Source: Acidobacteriota bacterium
Lineage (GTDB): Bacteria; Acidobacteriota; Thermoanaerobaculia; Multivoradales; JBCCEF01
NCBI GenBank assembly: GCA_039028635.1
Contig: JBCCHV010000005.1
Coordinates: 76,118 to 140,117 of the forward strand
Reading direction: 5' to 3'
Length of the DNA stretch: 64,000 bases
The notes beneath the pieces are model-generated. The model searched no databases. It saw nothing but the letters and a program-made list of their open reading frames with translations, and had not been told where the DNA came from. The translations under genes were made by a program, and so were the position numbers. Position 1 is the stretch's first letter. Each line of letters begins with the position of its first letter. Positions 45,550 to 52,915 of this stretch are shown one piece after another.

Positions 45550-47901
45550 CTACGCCAAGGACGGCGTTGGCCGGCGCCGCCACCACAGCAGAGGAACCAG
45601 CAGGAGCCATCCGACGCCGCCGAGAACGGCGCCGATGAAGACCGAGGAGTCGCGATAGCGCAGCTCCAGACGTCCCGCCCCGGGAGGCAGCGCGATCCCG
45701 AGCTGGCCGAGAGCCGTCGGTCGGATCTCGATCGGCTCACCCCCGAGCTCGGCGCTCCAGCCCTCGTCGTAGGTGATCGCGGCTACCAGGAAGCCGCCTT
45801 CGCCGGCGGCGCGGAAGGCGAGGGCAATGCGAGAACCGGCCTCGCTGACCTGCAGGACTTCGGCCCGGGGGCGCTCCAAGGCCTCGCCATCGGCGCCCTC
45901 CGGCCGCACCCAGTGGTCGACCAGCAGATAATCACCAGCTCCCTCCCAGTCGGCCGCCACCGCGCTCTCGAGGTCGCGATGAAACACCACCGTGCGCACG
46001 AAGCGATAGCGCGGCAAGCCGGAACCGTTGTCGAGCACGCGGGCCGGCGGCCCTCCCACCACCTGCTGGTCCGTCGGCAAGCGCAGCACCAGATGATGGA
46101 CGTTCCAGGCGCCGAGCAGACGGGCGGTGCGCCAGGGATCGCCCCAGGCCTGGCGGAGACGCTCCAGGGCGTGGCGCCCCCAGCCGGTCAGCATCAGGTC
46201 GAAGTCTTCGTGCAGCGCGTAGCTCAAACCCCAGAGCAGACCGCTGTAAGGATCGAGCCGTCCCAGCTTGGCGTTCTCCTGCGCCATGCCGGGCTGGTCC
46301 CCGAGCAGCACCTGGCCCCCGGAGCGATAGAACATCTCGTCGACGAAGATTCGCTGTCCCGAGGGCGTGAAGTCGGATACCAGGGGCGGCGATGTCGCCA
46401 GCTCGAGGGCGGGTCGGACCCGCACCAGAGAGTGGCCGACGCGCCACAGGTCGCCGACGACCACCAAGACGAGCAGCGACGCCGCCCAAGCCATCGGCCA
46501 GCGACGGTGACGTACCGAAAGCAGCACGGCGAGGCTGGCCAGGGCGGTGGCAGCACTCCAGCCGAGCTCGCGAGCCAACAGACTCGTGCCACGGCTCAGG
46601 CCCTCCGGCGAAAGCTGCAGGCTGCTGCCCGCCTGCAGCATGTGGCGTAGCCAGGCCGGGTCGCGCGCCGCCACCAGGGCACCGACACCGGCAGCCACCG
46701 CCAGCAGACCGGCGACCACCAGCGCCACGTCGAGACGGGCCAGACGTCCACCCCGCCGCGCCTCGACCAAGCCCTGCCAGCCGAGGGCGGCGAGGAAGGG
46801 CAGGGCGGCGAGGGCCAGGAGGAGGAACTTCTCCGGATAGCGCACCTGACCGAGCAGCGGCACCGACTCGACGAGCCAGGGGAAGAGCGGATTGAACCGC
46901 CCCAGGCCAAGGCCGAGGCCGACGATCAGCATCAGGAGCCAAGCGCCCCGCCAGGCGGTATCGCCCCGGCTGAGGGCCCAGATCGCAAGCAGAAACACCA
47001 ACAGACCCGGATAGAGCGACAGCACGTAGGGGAACTCCCGATCGAGCAGCGCACCGCCAAAATACAGGCCCTCTTCGGAGCGCATCGCATCGCCGAACAG
47101 GCGGGGCACGACCAGCTCGGCGAGGCGCTCCGGCGGGGTCGACCACACCCCGGCCTGGTCGACGGCGAGGCCACCGGAGCGGGGCGAGTCCCGCAAACGC
47201 TCGAAGGTCGGAACCAACTGCGGCGCCGCCAACAGCGTCGCCAGGGCGACCGGCAGCAACACCCGCGGCGCCCGCCGGAGAGTGGTGGCAGCGAAGCACA
47301 GCAACGCCAAACCGGAGATCAGCACCGTCACCGGCTCGCCGTTGAGGAGGGTCGCCGCCAAGGTCATGGCGGCCATCACGGCCGGACGTCGCCAAGCCGT
47401 GTCGGCCGCCAGCAGCCGGACCGTCGCCCACAGGGTCCAGGGCAGCCAGGCCAAGCCCGCGAACAGGGTGTAGGCATGAAGCAGCGAGACGAAGAAACCA
47501 CCGGCGACGAAGGCGAAGGCGGCGAGGCCGGCGGCGACCGACGAGGCGCCGAGGCGGCGGGTCAAGGCCCAAGCGCCCGCCCAGGCGACGGCGGCGTGGA
47601 AAATCACCAACCAAGCGAGCGCCGTCACCGGCTCGACCAGCAGAACCAGCCAGTTCGGTGGGTAGAAGGCGCCGTAGCTGGGATTCGACAGCAGCGGCTG
47701 TCCGCCGTGGAGCCACGGATTCCACAGCGGCAGACCTTCACCGACGAGACGTGCGAAGGCCGCCCGCAGAGGCAGATGGAAGAAGGCGAAGTCGCGGGTC
47801 GCGAGGGCGTTCCCGGGGACGGCGAGGGGGCCGTAGAAAGGGGCGATGGCCGCCAGTCCGAGAACCGCCGGCAGCAGCCGCCGCTGAATCGGCGTGTTCA
47901 G
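45550..47901 (-). CDS. YfhO-like large membrane protein
   Basis: About 783 residues with at least ten membrane segments (such as LLPAVLGLAAIAPFYGPLAV, WLVIFHAAVAWAGAWALT, LAGLAAFAFVAGGFFVSLLH, LLLPVALATLLAAP). YfhO proteins are GT-C-like transferases: QPLLSNPSYGAFYPPNWLVLL and LLNGEPVTVL are typical. The C-terminal ~200 residues are extracytoplasmic, ending in a final segment. The probable start is a CTG at 47901, whose CTGA overlaps the stop of the methyltransferase gene. No ATG/GTG/TTG starts before conserved residues. It is likely involved in surface glycan or teichoic-like modification (family inference). Confidence 0.78.
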   Translation of the reverse strand: MNTPIQRRLLPAVLGLAAIAPFYGPLAVPGNALATRDFAFFHLPLRAAFARLVGEGLPLWNPWLHGGQPLLSNPSYGAFYPPNWLVLLVEPVTALAWLVIFHAAVAWAGAWALTRRLGASSVAAGLAAFAFVAGGFFVSLLHAYTLFAGLAWLPWTLWATVRLLAADTAWRRPAVMAAMTLAATLLNGEPVTVLISGLALLCFAATTLRRAPRVLLPVALATLLAAPQLVPTFERLRDSPRSGGLAVDQAGVWSTPPERLAELVVPRLFGDAMRSEEGLYFGGALLDREFPYVLSLYPGLLVFLLAIWALSRGDTAWRGAWLLMLIVGLGLGLGRFNPLFPWLVESVPLLGQVRYPEKFLLLALAALPFLAALGWQGLVEARRGGRLARLDVALVVAGLLAVAAGVGALVAARDPAWLRHMLQAGSSLQLSPEGLSRGTSLLARELGWSAATALASLAVLLSVRHRRWPMAWAASLLVLVVVGDLWRVGHSLVRVRPALELATSPPLVSDFTPSGQRIFVDEMFYRSGGQVLLGDQPGMAQENAKLGRLDPYSGLLWGLSYALHEDFDLMLTGWGRHALERLRQAWGDPWRTARLLGAWNVHHLVLRLPTDQQVVGGPPARVLDNGSGLPRYRFVRTVVFHRDLESAVAADWEGAGDYLLVDHWVRPEGADGEALERPRAEVLQVSEAGSRIALAFRAAGEGGFLVAAITYDEGWSAELGGEPIEIRPTALGQLGIALPPGAGRLELRYRDSSVFIGAVLGGVGWLLLVPLLWWRRRPTPSLA

Positions 47902-48500
47902 CGCTCCGCCGTCGCCCAGACGTTGAGCCACATCTCGAAGTAGCCGAAGCGGATCTTGCGCATGGCGAAATTGCCGCGCCCGAAGTACCACCCCAGAAGG
48001 CCCGGAGTGTAGGCGTAGCAGTGCTCGTCGATCTCCTCCGAGCTCACCAGGCCGACCCGCGCCATGAAGCGCAGCAGGCCATCGGACCACGGCGCCGGCG
48101 TGGTGATGATCAAGCGGCCCCCCGGGGCCAAGACCCGGTGAATGTCGACCAAAAGCTGCTCGAGCCCGGCAGGATCGAGATGCTCGACCACCGCCAGCAT
48201 AGTGACGACCGAGAAGTGACCGTCCTCGAAGGGCAGCTTGGGAGCCCGGTTGAGGTCGAGGGTATGCCAGGCGATGGTGGTCTGCTCACCGCTCGGCGGC
48301 AGCTGATCGACCGCGAACTTCTCCTTGAACGATGTGTGGCTGAGAAAGTACGGCTGCGAGCCACAACCGATATCGAGAATGCGGCCCCCGCGCAGGTGCT
48401 CGGGGATCAGATGATTCGCCCGCCGCGCTCTGAGACGCGCCAGCAGACCTTCGAGGAGACCATCACCGCGGGTGAAACCCCCGCCCTCGCTTTTCGACAT
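47898..48500 (-). CDS. SAM-dependent class I methyltransferase
   Basis: 200 residues. Motif I is GRILDIGCGSQPYFLS. Motifs for the family appear as FSVVTMLAVVEHLDPAGLEQLLVDIHRVLAPGGRLIITTPAP (Methyltransf_11). The C-terminal part has aromatic strands (FGYFEMWLNVWATAER). The target is not evident; lipid, sugar or small-molecule methylation is possible. It overlaps the YfhO-like gene by 4 bases, and both may act on surface glycans. Confidence 0.85.
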   Translation of the reverse strand: MSKSEGGGFTRGDGLLEGLLARLRARRANHLIPEHLRGGRILDIGCGSQPYFLSHTSFKEKFAVDQLPPSGEQTTIAWHTLDLNRAPKLPFEDGHFSVVTMLAVVEHLDPAGLEQLLVDIHRVLAPGGRLIITTPAPWSDGLLRFMARVGLVSSEEIDEHCYAYTPGLLGWYFGRGNFAMRKIRFGYFEMWLNVWATAER

Positions 48501-48527
48501 GGGCGGGAGTCTAACCCTAAATAACGG

Positions 48528-49043
48528 TTACTTCTGAGGCCAGCGGAGAAAAAATCCGTCGGCCCACAGGATGTCCTGGTCGTAGTCCGTCGGGTCGAAG
48601 GACCCCACCGTGTAGGTTCCCGACGGCGTGCTCAGATCGCGACCGCCACTGCCGATCAAGAACACCTGGTCGGACTCCGGATCGGCGAGATCGAGGCGGT
48701 AGAGGAAGCTCTGCTTCCAGCCATCGAGGCGAGGAATCTTCTGGATATAGATCGGCACCAGGGCCGACTCCATCTCGGAGATGGAGGCCGTCCCGGTCCA
48801 ATCCGCCAGCGAGACCGTGCCACTGGCACCGGCGGCGGCGGCGGTGGCGGTGTCCGTCAACCAGGCCATCATCGAGTTGCCGACGTTGCGCGAGTCCATC
48901 ATGGTGCGCTTCTGCTTACTCTTCTGCAGCGCATCGATCATGTTGGGGACCAGCAAAGCCGCGATAATGCCGATGATGGCAACGACAATTAGGAGCTCGA
49001 TCAGGGTGAATCCCGAACGATTTCGGCGAGTCCTACAAAGCAT
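48528..49043 (-). CDS. Type IV pilin-like/GspG-like pseudopilin A
   Basis: 171 residues from the ATG at 49043 with AGGGAGGTGC upstream. Prepilin motif NRSGFTLIELLIVVAIIGIIAALLVPNMIDALQKSKQKR: cleavage after Gly, Glu at +5. The C-terminal VFLIGSGGRDLSTP..TYTVGSFDPTDYDQDILWADGFFLRWP resembles the GspG-type end. Pseudopilin B at 50622 shares both ends closely. A sigma-54 promoter (49077-49092) is placed 34 bases upstream. An M20 peptidase gene lies just upstream, a pairing repeated at pseudopilin B. Confidence 0.9.
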   Translation of the reverse strand: MLCRTRRNRSGFTLIELLIVVAIIGIIAALLVPNMIDALQKSKQKRTMMDSRNVGNSMMAWLTDTATAAAAGASGTVSLADWTGTASISEMESALVPIYIQKIPRLDGWKQSFLYRLDLADPESDQVFLIGSGGRDLSTPSGTYTVGSFDPTDYDQDILWADGFFLRWPQK

Positions 49044-49076
49044 ATTCAGCACCTCCCTAAAGCTACAGGGAAGAGG

Positions 49077-49092
49077 AGCAAGATTGATGCCA
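49077..49092 (-). promoter_or_regulatory. Sigma-54 promoter of pseudopilin A
   Basis: On the minus strand TGGCATCAATCTTGCT: the -24 GG and -12 GC are exactly 10 bases apart and TGGCA and TTGCT match consensus. Transcription would start about 20 bases ahead of the ATG, just before AGGGAGG. The rest of the gap 49044-49151 shows no gene. Confidence 0.75.
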
Positions 49093-49151
49093 CTGAATAC
49101 GACCAACGACTTCAAGGACTTTTCAGAGTCTTGATGACAATAAGTGTCAAC

Positions 49152-50528
49152 TCAGTCCTGGAACTGCCAATCGCTGGTATACATCTCGACAACACGGAAT
49201 AGGCGCTCCGTTCCCCTCGCGAACTCCGCCAAGGGAATGGATTCGTTGGCCCCGTGGATGCCCTGAAGCTCGAGACCGCCGAGGGCGAAGGGCGAGACAC
49301 CGTAGGTCGTCACGCCCCGTTCGCGGAAGAAGCGCGAGTCCGTAAATCCGGCGATGAAAGCCGGCACCACCGGGGCCTCGGGGCTCAGCACCGCCTCCAG
49401 GGCAGCGAACAGACGGGTGTCCGTGGGCGAGGCCGCGGCCGGCGGCGAAGCCACCAGCACTTCGATCGCGACCCCCGATCCCAGCACCTGGCGCAGATCT
49501 TCGAGGAAGACCTGATTGTCGGTGTCTGGAAGCAGGCGCACATCGAGCAGGGCGGATGCCCGCGCCGGCACCACATTGATCCGTTCACCGCCCTCGATCA
49601 CGGTGAGCTGCACGGTGTCGAGAAAGAGGTTGGCGACGCCGGGCAGCATCGGTCCCGTCGGACCGTCCGCTTTGACGTAGGCGTCGAGATCCCGATAGTA
49701 CGGCTCGAACTGCGGCGAGTCGTAGGGCGCCACCGCGCCGAGATACTGGCGGGCGGCATCGGTGACCCGGAAGCTCGCGGGCCGGTTGAGCACCCGAGCG
49801 AGGGCCCGAGTCAGCTTGTGCATGGCGCTGTGAGGGTTGAGGCCGGAGCCGTGGCCACCGCGACCGGTGGTCGAAACGCGCAGCCAAAAAGGCCTTTTCT
49901 GGGCCGTTTCGATACCCCACCAGAGGAGCCCGGCGGGCGGCTTACGGTTCGCCCCGCCCTCGTTGATCACCGCCGCGATGCCGGCGAAGATCTCCGGATG
50001 GTGCTGCCACAGCCAAGCGGCTCCCTGACCGCCACCGCTCTCCTCATCGGCCACCGCCAGCAGCGCGACGTCGCGCTCGAGGACAACCCCTTGGCGCTTG
50101 AGAGAGATCAGCGCCGCGAGCTGAGCGATTCCCAAGCTCTTGACGTCGATGACGCCGCGACCCCAGAGCACTCCGTCTTCGATCTTGCCGGCGAAGGGTT
50201 CGACCTTCCAACCGGGTCCCGGCGGCACCACATCCATGTGATGGACCAGGAGAAGCCCTTCGCCGGAGCGCCGCCCTGGCAGCCGGGCGAACAGGTTGGT
50301 GCGACCAGACGCGGTGACCAGGAGCTGGGTCGCGATGCCTTCACGATGCAGCAGATCGGCGAGGAAGGCGGCGGCGAGATGCTCGTTCCCCGGCGGATTC
50401 GAAGTGTCGATTCGCAGGTAGTCGCGCAGCCAGCGCTCGGTCTCCGCCGGCGTCACCGCGCTCTCGGCCAAGAGCACGGCGGGACAGAGGAGACAGACTA
50501 CCCAGATGAGGAGGGAGCGGAGAATCAT
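49152..50528 (-). CDS. Exported M20-family metallopeptidase (copy a)
   Basis: The ATG at 50528 gives 458 residues with a signal peptide MILRSLLIWVVCLLCPAVLLA. An upstream TTG at 50555 is rejected because it falls in a terminator T-run. M20 metal ligands: LLVHHMDVVPPGPGW (HxDV), GRGVIDVKSLG, ADEESGGGQG (Glu pair), then a His in the C-terminal part (IHGANESI). STTGRGGHGSGLNPHSAMHKL is the dimerisation-domain region. It cleaves small peptides or acylated amino acids in the periplasm. Related M20b gene lies at 51347. Confidence 0.9.
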   Translation of the reverse strand: MILRSLLIWVVCLLCPAVLLAESAVTPAETERWLRDYLRIDTSNPPGNEHLAAAFLADLLHREGIATQLLVTASGRTNLFARLPGRRSGEGLLLVHHMDVVPPGPGWKVEPFAGKIEDGVLWGRGVIDVKSLGIAQLAALISLKRQGVVLERDVALLAVADEESGGGQGAAWLWQHHPEIFAGIAAVINEGGANRKPPAGLLWWGIETAQKRPFWLRVSTTGRGGHGSGLNPHSAMHKLTRALARVLNRPASFRVTDAARQYLGAVAPYDSPQFEPYYRDLDAYVKADGPTGPMLPGVANLFLDTVQLTVIEGGERINVVPARASALLDVRLLPDTDNQVFLEDLRQVLGSGVAIEVLVASPPAAASPTDTRLFAALEAVLSPEAPVVPAFIAGFTDSRFFRERGVTTYGVSPFALGGLELQGIHGANESIPLAEFARGTERLFRVVEMYTSDWQFQD

Positions 50529-50551
50529 GTTGGCAGAAGAGTTGGGCACAA

Positions 50552-50583
50552 ACAAAAACGAGGGTACCGCGAAGGTACCCTCG
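50552..50583 (-). terminator. Rho-independent terminator of pseudopilin B
   Basis: CGAGGGTACC (50559-50568) pairs with GGTACCCTCG (50574-50583) across a five-base loop. On the minus strand the stem is followed by TTTTTGTTTG (50558-50550). It lies between pseudopilin B and the M20a start. Confidence 0.85.
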
Positions 50584-50621
50584 AAACGTCAAGCAACGAA
50601 ACCTGGATGAGGTTTTCTTAC

Positions 50622-51152
50622 TTACTGGGTGGTGCGCTCCGGCCACCGCAGGAAGAAGCCGTCCGCCCAGAGGATGTCCTGGTCGTAGTCGGTGGGGTCG
50701 AAGGAACCCACGGTGAGGGTGCCGGTCAGACCACTGAGGTCGCCGTCACGGCCACCGGAGCCGACGATCATGACGCGCTCGGCGAGCGGGTTGTCGATGT
50801 CGAGCTCGTACTGGAAGCTGTTCTTCCAACCATCGAACTCGGGGCTCTTCTGGATGTAGCGCGGCACCAGGGCCGAGTTGATCGCCGACAGGCTCGAGTT
50901 ACCGGTCCAATCGGCGAGGTTGACGGTGGTATTGGCACCGGCGGCGGCAGCACCGACCTCGTCGGTGAGCCAGGACATGGCGGCGACGCCCCAGTCACGC
51001 TCATCGGCGACGGTCCGCTTCTGCTTCGCCTTCTGCAGAGCGTCGATGAAGTTGGGAACCAGCAGGGCGGCGATGATACCGATGATGGCGACGACGATCA
51101 GCAGCTCGATCAGGGTGAAACCCTGCTGCTTCCGAGTCAGCTTGCTCAACAT
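50622..51152 (-). CDS. Type IV pilin-like/GspG-like pseudopilin B
   Basis: 176 residues from the ATG at 51152 with AAGGAGGAGTT upstream. Prepilin motif KQQGFTLIELLIVVAIIGIIAALLVPNFIDALQKAKQKR; the C-terminus is RVMIVGSGGRDGDLSGLTGTLTVGSFDPTDYDQDILWADGFFLRWPERTTQ. It is very similar to pseudopilin A, with the central part diverged. Expression likely depends on the sigma-54 promoter at 51255-51271 and stops at 50552-50583. A candidate for a major pilin or a type II-secretion-like pseudopilin; the strong RBS and dedicated terminator fit an abundant product. Confidence 0.9.
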   Translation of the reverse strand: MLSKLTRKQQGFTLIELLIVVAIIGIIAALLVPNFIDALQKAKQKRTVADERDWGVAAMSWLTDEVGAAAAGANTTVNLADWTGNSSLSAINSALVPRYIQKSPEFDGWKNSFQYELDIDNPLAERVMIVGSGGRDGDLSGLTGTLTVGSFDPTDYDQDILWADGFFLRWPERTTQ

Positions 51153-51254
51153 TGTCAGAACTCCTCCTTGAGAAATGAACTCCGGCTCGTGGTCACCATC
51201 CCAAATATCCAAGTTTCATGGCTACCACTGATACCGCATCGATATCGCATTCAC

Positions 51255-51271
51255 TGCACGAGACATGCCAG
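51255..51271 (-). promoter_or_regulatory. Sigma-54 promoter of pseudopilin B
   Basis: On the minus strand the element reads CTGGCATGTCTCGTGCA: GG and GC are exactly 10 bases apart, TGGCA is intact, and the -12 element is GTGC instead of TTGC. The start would be about 90 bases ahead of the ATG, leaving room for a leader. Confidence 0.65.
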
Positions 51272-51283
51272 CAGAGGCCAGAC

Positions 51284-51317
51284 CAAAAAACATGGGCTTT
51301 TCGGCGCCGCGGAGCCC
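51284..51317 (-). terminator. Probable terminator of M20b
   Basis: On the minus strand GGGCT pairs with AGCCC around a GC-rich palindromic centre (CGGCGCCG). ATGTTTTTT follows (plus AAAAAA at 51285-51290). It lies 30 bases after the M20b stop and ahead of the pseudopilin B promoter. Confidence 0.55.
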
Positions 51318-51346
51318 GCAGAGTGACGCACCCTGTCGGGCCGGTG

Positions 51347-52798
51347 TCACTTTTTGTCGGTCAATTCCACGCCGGTCAATCGACCCAAGAGCTGACGGTA
51401 GATGACAATCCCCTCGACATAGCCGGGCAAGGCGATGCGCTCGTTGATGGTTCCCTGGGCCACCAGGTTGAGGACCTCCGGCGTCAACACCATGAAGGGC
51501 GAAAAACCGAAGGTGGGGATGTCCCGCGCTCGCAGAAAACGAGCATCGGTCATCGTCCAGGGGAGGTACAAGGGACCGTGGCGAATGCCCGGATAATGCG
51601 TCTCCAACACCGCTTCGATGGCCGCGAAGAGCTCCGCATCCGGGGCACTGCCGTGCATCGCGGCGCCGTCGGCGAGTCGCTGAACGGCCAGCCCATGGGT
51701 TCGCCAGGACGGCAACAGCTCGCCGAAGGCCACCTCCGCATCGACCCCCGGGGCGAGTTGCAGGGCAACCTTCATCTCGAATCCGCCGTCGACCGCCTGC
51801 ACCGGAAAAGGCACCGCTTCGCTGCGAAACATCGACTGCACATAGCCGGGCAACGCGATGAAGGCGGGGACGTCGTGGATCAGGGCAGCGGGGTCCGACA
51901 GCGCTTCGCGCCAGTCTTCGCGGTCGCGGGACGGCGCGTAGTGGCGCAGGAACTCTTCGAGCTCCGGCGACACCGTCAGACCGGTCACCGGTCGCCCTTC
52001 CGCGATCAGCTCGCGCCGAAGAGACTGCAGCCGCTCCTCGCTGTCGCCACAGATCAGCACCCGCTCGACGCGCTTCTGGACGAACTCGGTGCCCCAGTAC
52101 TTGACGTCTTCGAGATCCCGCCCTTCCACCGCCCCGCCCTCGGTCAGCACCAGACCGAAGCGCGCCGCCAGCTCCGGCCGTTGCGCCAGGATCCAGCGCA
52201 TGCCGAGATCACTACCGGTCTCCTCGCCGGAGGTGGCGAGGAAGATAACCGTGCGGCGAGGCCGTTGACCGCTGCGCGCCAAGGCCCGGAAGGCCTCGAG
52301 CTGGGCGATCGCGACGCTCTTCATGTCGAAGGCCCCACGGCCGTAGATCCAAGGGCCTGAGATCACGCCTTCGAAGGGCGGATACTGCCACTTCTCGGGA
52401 TCGTCCACCGGATCGACATCGATGTGATGGTGCAACACCAGAGCGCGCGGATCGTCGCCCTCGATGACGGCCCAGAGGTTGGCGTCCTTCGGCCCGACCC
52501 GCTCGAGGATGTAGGGAATGCCGTCCTCTTCCAGCAGGCGCCCGAGAAACTCCGCTCCGGCGGCCGCATCACCATCGGGCGTGCTGGTGTCGATCGCCAT
52601 GTAGTCGCGCAGCAGAGTGACTTCCGGCAGGGACTCGAAGTCGGTTCCGTCCCACACTTCGACCGTCTGCTGGCGCAGAATCGACTGCAGCCAGAGGAAC
52701 AGCACCGCCGCCAGCCCGCCGACCAGCGCCAGACTGAGGTAGAGGGAGACGCGCGCAACGTTCCGTCGTCGCCGTTCGAGGTCTGTTCGAGGAGTCAT
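51347..52798 (-). CDS. Membrane-anchored M20-family metallopeptidase (copy b)
   Basis: 483 residues from the ATG at 52798 (MTPRTDLERRRRNVARVSLYLSLALVGGLAAVLFLWLQSIL), so it has an N-terminal anchor rather than a cleaved signal. M20 motifs: LVLHHHIDVDPVDDPEKW, GRGAFDMKSVAIAQ, ATSGEETGSDLG (Glu pair, but Gly in place of the preceding Asp) and TINERIALP. Related to M20a but longer and diverged. The start lacks a clear ribosome site. It is divergent from the GT-C glycosyltransferase across a 117-bp gap. Confidence 0.85.
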   Translation of the reverse strand: MTPRTDLERRRRNVARVSLYLSLALVGGLAAVLFLWLQSILRQQTVEVWDGTDFESLPEVTLLRDYMAIDTSTPDGDAAAGAEFLGRLLEEDGIPYILERVGPKDANLWAVIEGDDPRALVLHHHIDVDPVDDPEKWQYPPFEGVISGPWIYGRGAFDMKSVAIAQLEAFRALARSGQRPRRTVIFLATSGEETGSDLGMRWILAQRPELAARFGLVLTEGGAVEGRDLEDVKYWGTEFVQKRVERVLICGDSEERLQSLRRELIAEGRPVTGLTVSPELEEFLRHYAPSRDREDWREALSDPAALIHDVPAFIALPGYVQSMFRSEAVPFPVQAVDGGFEMKVALQLAPGVDAEVAFGELLPSWRTHGLAVQRLADGAAMHGSAPDAELFAAIEAVLETHYPGIRHGPLYLPWTMTDARFLRARDIPTFGFSPFMVLTPEVLNLVAQGTINERIALPGYVEGIVIYRQLLGRLTGVELTDKK

Positions 52799-52915
52799 GG
52801 AAATCGCCACCGCGGGGGAAGCGCTCCGCGGCGGCCGATATGCTACCCCTGGGATCGATCTTTCGCCACTGCCGGAATACTCCTCCCCCAATCAGCCATT
52901 TTCCGAGAGCTCCCG

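Noticed and set aside
44768-45610. Upstream extension of the PilS-like kinase reading frame
   Set aside because: This part overlaps pilD in another frame and has low-complexity Arg/Ala/Pro sequence. The GTG at 44767, coupled to the pilD stop, is the sensible start.
48501-48527. Weak stem TAACC/GGTTA after the methyltransferase start region as a terminator for pseudopilin A
   Set aside because: Only five base pairs and no T-run after the stem.
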